From Limnephilus marmoratus (Eukaryota > Arthropoda > Insecta > Trichoptera > Limnephilidae): a stretch of DNA of 64,000 nt. This document shows, piece by piece, positions 33,446 through 45,125 of this stretch. The notes under the pieces are model-generated. The model saw only the letters and a program-made list of their open reading frames with translations. It did no database searches and was not told where the DNA came from. Both the position numbers and the translations under genes were made by a program. The stretch spans positions 10,620,001 through 10,684,000 of the forward strand of contig OU862919.1 in assembly GCA_917880885.1 (NCBI GenBank), read 5' to 3'. How positions within the stretch are numbered: position 1 is the first letter of the stretch; every line of letters begins with the position of its first letter.

Positions 33446-34883
33446 AAAAAGATAAGTTTCGTATCGAGAAAAAGATCGCACATTGAATTGAAAATAAATT
33501 TCCATAAAACATGTTTGTTGCATATTTCATAGGGTTCCTTGAAAACTCAACGGAGTGGCATTTCAACATATCTTTTAAAAAATGATATAAAATCATTAAA
33601 AGGGATGAAAAAATAGCCCATAGCTATTGATATGTCAATGCCCATAATCTAACATAACGTAATCTGTATAACCTAGTTTTTGTCATCACTTTTCATTACT
33701 TTAAATCTCTTGTCAAAAGCGTATTGAAGTGCACTGTTTCGAGTTGTCCATCACCATTTCACAGAATCCCTACTTATCCCAGACCTACATTCATAGGAAA
33801 GAAATTTAGAAAACCTAATCCATTTGAAAAATCACGAAAACTAATGTAACTAATTTGTATAAATTTGTAAGAAAGTCACTTTGATCATGGATGGGTTGTT
33901 TCAAAAAATTTTAATAATTCATCCATTTTTTAAGTTCACTATCACGTTCTTTGAAAGATCTGTTCAAGATCTGTGATTATTTTAGTTTTTGAATGAACTG
34001 GCCTATAATGATATAATAACAGAACTTACATAACATGAAAATTAACTTAAATTACAACCCGTGTTTAGGACGCGATAATTCACGGAATTCGAACAATCCA
34101 TCAAATTTCAAAGTTAATTTTCAAGTTCTGTGAAAGTCCTATTCAAGTTCTGCCACCAGTTGCTTCCGAAAACTGAAATAATAATAGAACAATAATAGTG
34201 AAACAACTCGGTCTTTATATTTCTATTTCAACTGTAATGAATTCAGATGCTTTTATCTTCTAATACCCTCTCCCATCGAAGGTTGACAAATTTAACTCTT
34301 CTTAATGTGATCAAATTATCGGTTATAGTTCATTTACAATCTATAATACCTTCTCTGATTGCAGACCTAAATTAAGGTAAGTAAGTACGTATTTACCTTT
34401 TTAGATGATTAAATAATTTTCAAATAAGTTTCTTCACTTCGCGGATTTTCCAGACAGGAGACATCTCCTAAAAGATTAAATTTATGGCTTTACCGAACAA
34501 GTTTTTTGATCTGTCAGTTTGATTGCTTGAGAAGTTACATTTGGTGACGCAAAACCAACCAAAACACTTTGTTTTTCGGAAACAAGAAATAAGAAATTCA
34601 CGCTTTTTCAGGCTGTATAAAAATAACCTACCTTAAAAAACCCATCTTTAGGCGCTTTGTCCCATGAATGTCAACACAGACATGTATTTTGCATACTCAT
34701 CTGAAAGAATATATTATTCAATTTGAATGTAAAAACATCAAATAAACGTAAATAGGTGAAGTTTTCGCAAGCAAAAGAAGATTTAGTTTGTTATTTTTGA
34801 ATAGAATAAACACAAAATTTTCAAATCAGAAAAAAACATTTTTACGTTTGTTTGCCTGGGCTAAAACTCCGGCTTCATTGATT
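33446..34883. other. No gene recognised
   Basis: Ordinary AT-rich sequence without a repeat partner in the window. Confidence 0.35.
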
Positions 34884-35288
34884 TTTAAACGACTTCGAAA
34901 AGGAGGAGGTTCTCAATTCGCCTGTATTTTTTTTGTATTTTTTTTCAACGTGCTTGTGTCGCACGAGCGACTTGACGAGGCGAGAGGCGGGAGGGGAGCT
35001 GTCAAGTGAACACGCCGCCGCGCCGGGCCGGGTACCTTTGCTGACACCGACTCCAAAAATAACAATCGTACCTACATATTGATGAGTAGAAAAAGTAAGT
35101 TGATTATTAAGTTGTAGAAGAATACGAAATTATTATTTTACTTTTTAGTGCATTTTTAGAAGTTGTTTTTTTGTTTTGTTAAAATTTTTGTTTATTTTTT
35201 GATTTTTAGTGAATCAGAAGTACACTAACTAATTCGATCAAAAAATACAGGCGAATTGAGAACCTCCTCCTTTTCGAAGTCGTTTAAA
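34884..35288. mobile_element. Lepidopteran-type repeat with inverted ends
   Basis: AAACGACTTCGAAAAGGAGG through TCTCAATTCGCCTGTA at the left is repeated in inverse at 35247-35288 (TACAGGCGAATTGAGAACCT..). I recall this core from many lepidopteran genomes. A GC-rich block lies near 34975-35030. No protein was recognised. Confidence 0.6.
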
Positions 35289-35458
35289 ATTTTTTTTTTA
35301 TCGCCGACACCGACTCCAAAAATAACAATCGTACCTACATATTGATGAGTAGAAAAAGTAAGTTGATTATTAAGTTGTAGAAGAATACGAAATAATTTTT
35401 TTATTTTTTAGTGCATTTTTTGAATTCGTTTTTTTGTTTTGTTAAAATTTTTGTTTTT
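35037..35458 (+). repeat. Pair of direct repeats, ~160 bp each
   Basis: GACACCGACTCCAAAAATAA through AGTTGTAGAAGAATACGAAAT occurs at 35041-35198 and 35309-35458. The second unit follows the inverted end of the preceding element. Confidence 0.85.
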
Positions 35459-35835
35459 TCACGTCTACTCCAAATTAAAAATAACCTATAAAAATAAAAG
35501 TACGTGAACATTAAAGGCCCTAAAACATTCATGCAGTGGCTCACCCAGGGTTTTGTCTTGAGGGGGGGGGGCTGAGTTTACAGAATGAAAATATGCTAAG
35601 CGTAATTATTATACTAAATTAAATGAAAGTCATACACATAAAACATACAGATTTTACAGGTGTTCTATACGTGTGAACAAAAAAAGTTAGGAAAAAAAAT
35701 TAGGATGTGAATATTTCGCATTTTTTTTAATACTGCAGAAGAGTCCCAACTGTCATATCGAATAAACTAACATTACTTATATGAAGAATAATTTTTGGTT
35801 TTTTGACAAATAATCTCTATATTATTTTTTAATTT
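35459..35835. other. No gene recognised
   Basis: A CAGTGGCTCACCC...GGGGGGGGGG motif at 35533-35570 resembles a hAT end, but no partner end is established. Confidence 0.35.
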
Positions 35836-36166
35836 TTTTATTTATTTATTTATTTTAGCATATAAAATATAATATACATTTAGATAATGTAGTAATTTGC
35901 GTACATGTTCATTTTAAAATACGTTAATACCACTCTTCCATGGAAGCATAAGCTTGTGTCTGGAAGAGTAGTGTACATTTTTAATGCTATATATAAGTTC
36001 TTAAATTACAATGTGAATGTAAAAAACAATAAGTTGTAAGTTCGGTGATATGTAAATAGTTGTTAAAAACAATACAAAATTTAACTTATTTGAAGAACAG
36101 AGTATCACTTGGAAACTGAGTTATAAGTAGTTGTTCTTGAGATTAGATTAGTCGGAAACTTTTTTT

Positions 36167-36718
36167 TTAGTTTTTTTTTTTTTTTATATTATCTTTAAAA
36201 TATTTTTTAACAGTGTTTATTAATTGGATTTTATCATTAATTTTTCTAATTTCATCCGGTAATCGGTTGAAAATAAGTCTTCCTTGATAAGTATAATAAT
36301 TTTGTGCAAAGGAAGTGTTTAATTTTGGGCATGAGAAAATATATTTATGTCTAGTACGGTTTTCAGTTATAAATTGATATTTTTCTTTTTCTTTTATAGT
36401 TTGAATCAATGCATTTCTATTGTATAGATCTTTGAAAGATGGTACTTGGAATTCCTTAAATAATTGATCCGTTGGGTAGTCAGAAGGTTTTTTCAATATG
36501 ATTTTAATTATTAGCCTCTGCACAACTTCAATTGGGGAAAGATTAGTTTTGTATGCGGATCCCCAGCTAATGATAGCATATTGTAAAGTTGATTGAACCA
36601 AAGCGTAATATATTAGATATAAGTTTTTTACAGATAAAAAATTTCTGATTCTTAAAAATATATAAATCAATTTTCTAATTTTTTTTACAACTTGACAAAT
36701 TTGTTCCTTCCATTTCAA
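36167..36718 (-). pseudogene. LINE C-terminal domain
   Basis: This 183-residue frame has IYYALVQSTLQYAI, SWGSAYKTNLSPIEVVQ and a final FAQNYYTYQGRLIFNRLP, the region after the reverse transcriptase of CR1-type LINEs. A shorter homologue is at 17500-18397. It is separated from the catalytic frame by about 280 bp that no longer reads through. Confidence 0.8.
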
Positions 36719-37002
36719 ATTTTTATCGATAATGACTCCTAAATATTTGATTGTGTTTGTTGTTTTTAATATTGTGCAGTTTTGGATACAATAATTTTTA
36801 CTATGTGTTTTGGAATTATCATGGATGATGATGTCAATGTTTTTAGGGGTATCATTTTTGTGTATTGCAAATGGAATTACAAATGTTTTATCACCATTTA
36901 GTGATAGTAAATTTACGTCGAAGAAATTCTTTAAAATATTTATGTCTTCGGTGGCTTTAAATGTTACTTTTTCCCAAGTTTTATCGCTAATTATTAAACG
37001 GT

Positions 37003-37671
37003 TTATGAAGTAATTTGGCCATGTAGTGGTTGAAAAAAAATGTCATTAACATATATGGTGAAAAGGATTGGTCCTATTACTGTACCTTGAGGGATTCCAA
37101 AGTCTGATATTTCTTTATCGCTATTAATCTGATTTATTTTTACGACTTGCGGTCGATTTTTTAGGTAGTTCGAAATCCATTTAATTGCATTGTCTTTTAT
37201 ACCTATATTGTTTAGTTTTTTTAGTAGAATCTCATGGGATAAACTATCAAAAGCTTTTCTGAGATCAATAAATATACCGGCACATTTTTCACCTTTATCC
37301 AATGATTCGTTGATGTATGAGGTTACATTAGCAATAGCATCTTGTGTGCTGAGTGACTTTATAAAACCAAACTGGTTTTTGTGAAGAATTTTATTACTTT
37401 CTAGGAAACTGACTAATTGATTTTTCACAATTTTTTCAAAAATCTTTCCAATGTTTGAGATTAGACAAATTGGGCGATAGTTAGTTACTTGTTGAGGATC
37501 TCCAGATTTATAAATAGGTGAAATAATTGTATTTTTATAGTTTGTCGGAAATATTCCCTCTGTTAAACTTAAGTTTATCAAATGAGTAATTGGTTTCACC
37601 AAATGAATTTTCATGGATTTTAGAAAATGTACTGTAACAAGGTCAAATCCGGGAGACGAACCTCCTTTCAT
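37003..37671 (-). pseudogene. LINE reverse transcriptase, fingers and palm part
   Basis: In order the frame has GGSSPGFDLVTVHFLK, NYRPICLISNIGKIFEK, QFGFIKSLSTQDAI, AGIFIDLRKAFDSLSH (with the first catalytic aspartate) and GIPQGTVIGPILFTIYVND. The frame breaks before the YADD/FADD catalytic pair. This is about half a reverse transcriptase domain and it is inactive. Confidence 0.9.
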
Positions 37672-38309
37672 GCCTTCTATTATTTTTAAAACTTCACTTT
37701 CTGAGGTTTTTCAAATTTTGATAAATTACTATGATTTTGTACATTTTCAATCGTTTGTGTTTTCGGGTTAAAAGATTTATTGATATTTTTCGCAAGATTT
37801 TTTCCTACATTAGCAAAAAAAGAATTCAAGATGTTTGCACATTGTTTAGGTTGATTATTAGCATCTATGATTTTATTTTCATGTTCAATGTATTTTATTT
37901 TTTGTGTTTTTTTGTGTTATCCATGGCTAAGTTAACTGTTTTCCATATTTGTTTATTGTTATTGTCTGTAGAAAGTATTTTATTTTTGAAATAGTCTTGT
38001 TTATTTTGTTTGATACAGTTTGTTAATTTATTTTTAATTTTTTTGTAAAAAGTGTATGCTTTTTATTTAGAGGATTTTTCAATGTTGTTTTGTAAAGTTT
38101 TTCTTTGTTTCTAATTGATATTATAAGTCCCTGTGTTATCCAAGGCTTTAAAATTCTTAGTTTAGATTTAATGCGGACTGTAGTTTCAGTAGTTGAATTT
38201 TTTATGTGTTGAGACAATATATTTTCAAAGTTTTTTGAGCAAGTCTCGGTATCATAACTATTAAACACGTTGTTCCATTGTTCATTTCTTAGTTTTTTGG
38301 ATAAAATAG

Positions 38310-38546
38310 TCAATTTGTGTAGGATTTTGTCTTTGTTAGATTAAATTTTTTATGTTTAATTTTGTTATCATAGAAAAGAATGCATGCATGGTGGTCAGTT
38401 ATATTCGTTTTCCAAACAATTGATTTCATTTTGTCGATATCTTTAATATTTATGTTAGTCCATATATGGTCTAAACAAGATGGAGTGTGATTTTTTATCT
38501 CTCTCGTATTTTTGTTAATGCACGATATGAAGTTAAATTCAGTCAT
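38310..38546 (-). pseudogene. LINE endonuclease C-terminal part
   Basis: MTEFNFISCIN, PSCLDHIWTN and ITDHHACILFYDN are the last conserved blocks of an apurinic-like endonuclease, including the D-H pair near the active site. Earlier blocks (AGDFNINI) lie just upstream in the same element. Confidence 0.8.
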
Positions 38547-38975
38547 ACAATTAATATATTCATTTTTGAAATTATTTTCTACGTTTTCATTAATGTTTAT
38601 ATTAAAATCTCCTGCAACAAAGCAAAGTTTATTTCTAAATTTTAACAGTATGTGTTTAAATTCATTTATAAATGACGAGATATTCGAACCGTGTGTTCTG
38701 TAAACAGCTATTATGTGGTAGTTTGTTTTGTCGAGTTTTAATTGTATTTCAATACAGTTTACTAGATGTATAGGATGTTCAGTTAGTTTGACAATACTAA
38801 ATTTATCGTGAATGAATATGACGAGACCACTATTTTTATTGATGTTTATTTTGGTTGTTACATAATTATATTCTGGTTAATGATAGGTGGGTGATTCGTC
38901 ATTAGTAAAAGTTTCTGATAATATTAGGATGTCAGGTTTTTTATTTAGATTGTTTAATTTTAGAATTAATTACTT

Positions 38976-39627
38976 TAATAATAATATCTATTAATATTTG
39001 GATGATTTATAGAGCGCCGTTTTTGTGAAAAATCACCTCAAGGGCGCTGTACAAACTTATGATATATTTTTAAGATCTAAAAAACTACAAGCTAGACAAA
39101 CAATTAAAAACAAATTAAGGCTAAAAATTGCATACACCGGTTCATTGATCACCGATTCGAAATATATGTAAAGTATTTGAATGAATGAATACAGGACCAT
39201 ACTTACCTGGGAGGTGGCTTAAAACTAAGAGAAATTTAGATAGAGTTTGCACACAGATGACATAATTGTGAACACGTGTTATAAGAAAAATTGAAAATAT
39301 TTTTATATTAATATACATATTACATTCTACAATGAGTGGATTTTGGAAAGTAAAAGCAACATTTAATGGTGGGCGGTACAGTAGCACAAGGGTTTGAACT
39401 TCCTAAATGTGATTCGACAAGAGACAGATTGATGTGTAAAGATTCGAGTAATCTTAATTCAGTAAGAAAAGTGTGATTAAGACATATCATGGGCAATACA
39501 AGTATGATACTTTCAGACAGGTATATTTAAATTGAGCATGTTTTTCAGAAATAATTTGATTTTGAATAACAAACTTCACTTTTTGAAATATGTGTGTATG
39601 CGTTTATTTGCTCACCTTTGCACCTAG
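38976..39627. other. No gene recognised
   Basis: CACCTCAAGGGCGCTGTACA near 39030 stands out as GC-richer, but no partner was found in the window. Confidence 0.35.
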
Positions 39628-39856
39628 ATATCGAAATATAAGAGATGACAATGTGTTATCCGCAGATTTTACTGGGTGGGACGTGTTTTCTGGCGTCGCG
39701 TCGCCAATATTGTTTACCAATACTACTGCACACCTTAAAAAAACCATCTAAACGAAAGAATTCTTTTCGTATTCAAATTATTCCCATTAGATGGTAGTCC
39801 GCCGACAGTAGGGCGGACATCATAGTATATCTCTTGTATTTCAATATCTTTGATGC
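39628..39856. mobile_element. MITE O copy
   Basis: The inverted ends ATATCGAAATATAAGAGATG and TATATCTCTTGTATTTCAAT match 45380-45704 and 61202-61487. The internal TATTGTTTACCAATACT and ATTCTTTTCGTATTCAAA are also shared. The target duplication is only approximate. Confidence 0.75.
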
Positions 39857-40017
39857 ACACATATAAAAAAGGAAAAAAAAAGGTTTTGTAGGTAGATATA
39901 TTTTTATAATCTAATCCTTACAAACATCTTTTTCTCCTTTCTATTTTCTACTTTTATTATGATTTTCACCATCATTATGTAGTAACAAAATCAATATGTT
40001 TACACTAGACTTCTTAA

Positions 40018-40290
40018 CTAACTAACTAACCATCACGCCGTTTCCTCGCAGGGGTAGGCAGAGAGGACGGACCGCCAAACAACTCGGTCTTGGCACACAC
40101 TCCTTGCCTCGTTCATATTCATACATCGTCTCATACATGCTCTTCTATTGTTCTGACTCCTCACATGGCCCGACTCAAGTACCTGATTCATTTGGTCGTG
40201 CCATGTCTTTCTCAAACGTCCCAGACTTCTTCGACCATTCACCTTCATTCTATCTTCTAGATTTCTTACAAAGTAATTATACTTCATTGT
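40018..40290 (-). pseudogene. RTE-like LINE 3' end
   Basis: Minus-strand NGRRSLGRLRKTWHDQMNQ and VVWRSVLSAYPCEETA match the C-terminus at 46717-47187. The tail is four GTTA units. Only the last ~75 residues are present. Confidence 0.8.
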
Positions 40291-41059
40291 TCAACATGAA
40301 ACAGACAGCCGCCTAGTATGGTGATTTAATATATCTGCCATTATATGTAAATGTCTTCTATGACACGTATTTTATAAATAAATAAAATGACTGCCGAATT
40401 TTACCCGCCGTGAGATGAGATGAGAGGGTGAGGCCAATGGCCAATGGTGATTCACGATAAATTAAACTTTAATTCCGTTTCTGTGATTTTACTTCCGCAA
40501 TAATATTGCTCATCAATCACACGTACGCAATGCTACCACCAGTCAGTATCTACCAATTGAAGTATTATAAAAAAAAACACTGCAATCATTATTCATTCAT
40601 AAATGCTACACGTCTTCTTGGAAAAAACATATATATATAAATACATTTTTTTTTACATTTTTATTATTTACCCCCTCCCCCTCACAGATACGCCACTGTG
40701 TACAATGTATATGTAAGTTTTCGATAATGCTGTATTTTAGCGTTAACGCCATCTATCAACAAAAAGCGAAACATTTAATACACGAACCGATTTTTTCAAC
40801 TAGCGGCATCTACCGGAAAAATCTCAAAACTTTTGTAATCTTTCTCAAATTTGAGACAAGTAAATGGAGAAACGTCACTTTAATTTTTCTGTAGTTTTAA
40901 CCTCTTTGAATAACGGTACAGAGAAACAATTTAGTATTTTGTTTTCATAATAATAACGGATATTTTTTATTTCATAAAACTACTGTTTGCATTTAGATGA
41001 TATTTTGATTGAAATGTTGGTATTTGTATTTAAGGAATTCTATCGCCAAGTTCCTCACT
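40291..41059. other. No gene recognised
   Basis: A pyrimidine tract and GATACGCCACTG at 40674-40696 resemble a hAT-type end. No supported gene. Confidence 0.35.
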
Positions 41060-41131
41060 GGCTCGTTGGTCTAGGGGTATGATTTCCGCTTAGGGTGCGG
41101 GAGGTCCCGGGTTCAAATCCCGGACGAGCCC
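41060..41131 (+). tRNA. tRNA-Pro (AGG), copy 1
   Basis: The 72-nt sequence folds into a standard cloverleaf: acceptor GGCTCGT/ACGAGCC, anticodon stem CCGC/GCGG with loop TTAGGGT (anticodon AGG, with T at position 33), T arm CCCGG/CCGGG and discriminator C. Boxes A (TGGTCTAGGGG) and B (GGTTCAAATCC) are intact. A T run for polymerase III termination follows within ten bases. No intron is present. Confidence 0.97.
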
Positions 41132-42104
41132 AAAATATTTTTTTTATGTTTAAAAATTCAACTGGAAACCAAATTACAAATATGAACTAATAAATTATAG
41201 CCCAAAAAAGTAAGAACCATTACAATGATTATATTCCAATATTCTTCTACTAGAGTCGTTTTCTCATTACTGAGTTTCGTGACCTCCACCACAATTTTCC
41301 TGATAGACAAGGCTACTCCACTCCCGGTGATCGTGCGTTGCGTGGAGAGCCAAGGACACATTTGTTCCTGGACGCCTTTGATATTTGGTCACTAAACCGC
41401 ATCTTTTTTTTTCTCATTTGATCTTCACCTGGTTCCCCTTCTACTTTACCAGGCTTGTGTTCTCAGTATCTACATTAAATTTCGAATGCTATATTACACA
41501 AATTCGCCACTTCATTTGGGCAAAGTTCTAACTAACATCTTTTGCGAAAATAAACCTTTTGCAAAACCATTTCTTTTACTCATTTCTATAAATAATATAA
41601 TTTTCAGAGCCATCTGTATTTTATTTCCGTAGATAGTTGTTTGAAGAGGTTCTAAAATCAAGTTTTTAAAGGTTCTATTTATTTTACAAAGTTCTAACAT
41701 AACATTGAATCTTCTGCAATTACCATTTTGTTCGTATTTGATAGATGATCGTGTAATTCAGGGTCATGAGAGTTAGGCGAAGTATAGTTCGTCACTTTAG
41801 TTGGATAGGGTCCTAACTTAACCTTACCACTTTATGTGGTGTCAAAGTTTGCAAGAAAACGTTTGCTCATAATCTATTTAACAATTTCTGTTTTTGAGGA
41901 TTTATCTCGTGAATTTTATTTTATATATTTTAAAGGAAAATAAATCAGAACGTGGCCCTAGCTTGGAATGGGAGCTTAGGGAAATATGGGTAGAACCTTA
42001 GGCAATGAATTACTATGCCCTAACTTTTCTATTTGCACATTTAGGTGTGTTGTAAAATGTAAGTATACTTATGTCTTATTGAAATATTTTCCTTTGCACA
42101 TTAT
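41132..42104. other. No gene recognised
   Basis: A 67-residue minus-strand frame at 41158-41361 shows no family I recognise. A GC-richer patch lies at 41310-41380. Confidence 0.35.
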
Positions 42105-42240
42105 GTATACATTTTCTTTCAACGTCATATTGGTCAGTTATCACATCTTACATCAAATGAAAACAATATCCAATCTAACAGATCAAAATCATAAAAAAAA
42201 AAAAAACTCAAAATATCAGTTATGTTAGATATGATAAACT
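42105..42240. repeat. Paralogue of the hAT insertion site (empty site)
   Basis: TTCAACGTCATATTGGTCA, AAAACAATATCCAATCTAAC, AGATCAAAATCATAAA and CTCAAAATATCAGTTATGTT match the DNA on both sides of the hAT element at 43540-44812, but here the two halves are joined without an insertion. Confidence 0.8.
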
Positions 42241-42731
42241 AAAATACTTTACAAAAGATTCAACCTCAAAATCACTTTGCAAACTTTGTCATCACATATT
42301 ACATATTTCAAAACAAGGTAAAGTCACGTTAGAACCCTGTCCAGCCAAGGTAACGAATTTAAACCACTCATTCAGCGAATAAGTATTTCATTTTGCCAAT
42401 TTTGTATGAAAACGTAGCATAGGAAAATAAACATTTTCGTATCTAATTATTAGGTATTTATTTATATATCATATGAATAGCACAAAATTCGCGTCACCGT
42501 GTAAATAACCAGTGTATTAAAAGTCTTGCACTAAAAAATAACTTTCTAAAACGTGCAAAGTATATTTAGATTTCGAGAGAAAAACACATTTTTTGAAAAA
42601 GTTGAAAAAAATAGGCCAATATAAAATCCAACACTGGTTAGAGGAAGAAATAAAAGAAATGCCAATAAACTAACGATAAACAACGCTAAAACTACGATAA
42701 TAACCAACAATGCTATTTTTTCCTTCTAGAA
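42241..42731. other. No gene recognised
   Basis: AT-rich spacer. Confidence 0.35.
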
Positions 42732-43010
42732 ATATGGAGAACCGCAAGGATCACTATTCGGTCCATTTCTGTTTTACTCTATTATGAGTACGAACATTAT
42801 AAAATTAAAATACTGCAAATGCGAATATTTGCAGACGACGCGACTCGTCCAAAGCGAATAACAAAAATATCAAATGAAACATTTATTTGGAGTATAATGT
42901 TAAGCATGATTGTTAAAAATGAAATAAATGGAAACTGCATGTCAGTAAAATACATTTTAATATACATTAAACAAATAATTATAATGTTTGCCGAGTCGAC
43001 CATTTATCAT
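42732..43010 (+). pseudogene. LINE reverse transcriptase scrap
   Basis: GEPQGSLFGPFLFYSIM is followed, after a frameshift, by MRIFADDATRPKRI. These are two adjacent reverse transcriptase motifs, the second carrying the catalytic aspartate pair. Little else survives. It lies between the two tRNA-Pro genes. Confidence 0.75.
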
Positions 43011-43271
43011 AGTAAATATTTGTTGTAATTTTGCATTGAACTTAGAATGTTTTTACTTCGCTCCGTAAGATGTCGCTTGGTCCTCGTACGGTGGATGCCT
43101 GGTAAGAGGCGGCAGGTAATTAATAATTTAATGTACGTTAACCTTTTGATTACGTGTGCACATATACAGTTACACAATTCATTCATGACGACCTTCATAC
43201 TTTCACAATTGGCACACTTTTTGGCTTATTGGATTCGAACGCGTTTTTTAATACTGTCGGTATCGGTATCT

Positions 43272-43343
43272 GGCTCGTTGGTCTAGGGGTATGATTTCCG
43301 CTTAGGGTGCGGGAGGTCCCGGGTTCAAATCCCGGACGAGCCC
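43272..43343 (+). tRNA. tRNA-Pro (AGG), copy 2
   Basis: This copy is base-for-base identical to the one at 41060-41131 over all 72 nt, again followed by AAAAT and a T run. The upstream sequence differs, so the identity is limited to the gene. Anticodon AGG and both internal promoter boxes are intact. Confidence 0.97.
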
Positions 43344-43539
43344 AAAATTTTTTTTTCTCGAGCATTTTTTATTTACTTTAGAATAGTTGTAAAATAACCA
43401 CATCTACAAACAATTGTGCTCGTTTCGATTTATAAATATTTTGTTACTTTGTTAGGTATACATTTTTTTTCAACGTCATGTTGGTCAAAACAGCCATTTA
43501 TTACATCTTATATCAAATTAAAACAATATCTAATCTAAT

Positions 43540-44812
43540 TAGGGTTTATGATTTCTCGAGCTTTTCAATTTCTCGGGTCTCGAGAATTCTGGAGGCCAAT
43601 TTCTCGGGGCTTCTCGGGTTGCCGAGAAATTTACATTTACTTACGTTTTCTCATATTATTTGGTTCCAATAACGTCAACAAATTCAGTGGTTTTCCTCTC
43701 AAATAAAAGTATCAAATTAATTATAAAAACTTTCATTGATTATATTCAAAAACATTAATTTTATGAACAAGCTAATTAACTTTAAAAAAAAATACAGAAA
43801 TAATATTATTCAGACTCGTAATTATAATGACAGCACCATTTTTGGCTGGTTATTTAGAACTTATAAACAAATGTAGCTTCTATTAAACTAAACAAAAAAT
43901 CAACATGAAAGAAAACGTTAATATCTTAACTTATAATTAAATAACAATCACAGCACCATTTTTGGCTGGATATTTATAAAAAAAATCAACTTAAAACTTG
44001 TAAACAAAAATAGCTTCTATAAAACAAAAAAAAATAACATGAAAGAAAACGTTAATATCTTAAATTCAGGTAGAAAATAAATGTAAATTGTAATTAAATT
44101 ACAATCACAGCACCATTTATGGCATGTTAATTAGAATAAAAACAAATGAAAACTTTGCAAGATCAATGGAACATCTTACGCTGAGGAACTGAACATACAG
44201 ACAGACATAACAATTAGGTCAGCTTACTCTGTCTGATGAAATATGCCTTTAGAAAAACTAAAGCATTTATAGCTCTATCAGACAGCCGGTTTCTTATTTT
44301 ATTAACTATATTTCCTGAAATTGAAAACACTCTTTCATTTTCAGTTGAAGTAGGCTTAACTGAAAGCAATGCTTTGTACATCGATTCTAAATTTGGTGAC
44401 CTCTTCCCAGTCTGTTCAAAAAGTAAGAACTCTTTCTATACTATAGATTTTGACAGTGCCACTGCACTTGCCTCCTCATTTGTTGAAATGCCTTTAATTG
44501 CTTTTTCTAATTGAATTTCGAAGCTTTCGGGTTCATGTCCTGACTCATTTTCGGTCAAAGTTGTGATGGCAGGGTATAAACGATTATATTCTCTTTCAGC
44601 TTATCCGATCAAAAATGTCTATTGTTATCAATGAAGTAGTTATTTTTACACATGAAATTGTCAGGGCTGTTCAAGTATTTTAGCGGCGATATTATTATTT
44701 TGATTTCTCGAGTTCTCGAGTTCTCGACTTTTCTCGAGCTTGATTTCCCGGGAACAAAGCCGAACGATTTCCCGGGAATTCACGGCTCGAGAATTCCCGG
44801 GAATGAACCCTA
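43540..44812 (-). mobile_element. hAT element with perfect 8-bp TSD
   Basis: The termini TAGGGTTTATGATTTCTCGA and, in reverse, TAGGGTTCATTCCCGGGAAT are inverted. The octamer AATCTAAT flanks both (43532-43539 and 44813-44820). The ends are rich in TTTCTCGAG/CCCGGG words. Three imperfect units (ACAGCACCATTT..TGGC, 125-180 bp apart) lie at 43830-44130. The coding remnant is the transposase C-terminus. Confidence 0.92.
44230..44520 (-). pseudogene. hAT transposase C-terminal dimerisation domain
   Basis: Minus-strand translation ends with STENERVFSISGN, NKIRNRLSDRAINAL and VFLKAYF, the conserved hAT family dimerisation motif near the protein's end. It is preceded by EIQLEKAIKGIST and LFEQTGKRSPNLESM. 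One in-frame stop lies between them. The catalytic part is absent from the element, which is therefore non-autonomous. Confidence 0.88.
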
Positions 44813-44880
44813 AATCTAATAGATCAAAATAATAAATAAATAAAAAAAAAACCTCAAAATATCAGTTATGTTTGATATGA

Positions 44881-45125
44881 TTTTAGATTTTCACGGTCAA
44901 AAGTAATTACGTTATTTATTTTTGGGGTGTTATGCCGTGTTGCACTACCTCCTTCTTTCGAAAACGTTTCGGAGTGCGTCACAGTGTCCGTCATCAGGCC
45001 AGATGTGTGAACATGAACACATCTGCCCTGATGTTGGACATTGTAACGCTGTCCGAAACGTTGGCTAAGGAGGTAGTGATACGCGCCATAACACCTTAAA
45101 ATAAATAACGAAAATCAGGTATGCT
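44881..45125. mobile_element. Foldback F, complete
   Basis: The arms GTTATTTATTTTTGGGGTGTT and AACACCTTAAAATAAATAAC, plus CACATCTG(G)CC..CTGATG around the centre, are inverted. CTGATGA...GAAAC blocks occur on both strands (44966-44997 minus, 45028-45059 plus with CTGATGT). Confidence 0.85.

Larger units (their letters stand above)
35836..38975 (-). mobile_element. Near-complete CR1/jockey-group LINE ORF2 (decayed)
   Basis: Read on the minus strand, coding remnants appear in the natural order: endonuclease start (ILILSETFTNDES, near 38900), AVYRTHG, AGDFNINI, SCLDHIWTN and TDHHACILF (38310-38546), a linker (38023-38313), reverse transcriptase (37003-37671), and a C-terminal domain (36167-36718). 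A (TAAA)n tail lies at about 35840. At least three frameshifts or stops separate the blocks. It lacks an ORF1 and is presumably 5'-truncated. Confidence 0.85.

Noticed and set aside
35533..40696. One large hAT element bounded by CAGTGGCTCACCC and GATACGCCACTG
   Set aside because: The ends are only loosely alike, the flanking octamers do not match, and the interior holds unrelated elements.
41158..41361. 67-residue minus-strand frame
   Set aside because: No family likeness and no supporting context; kept as unassigned.
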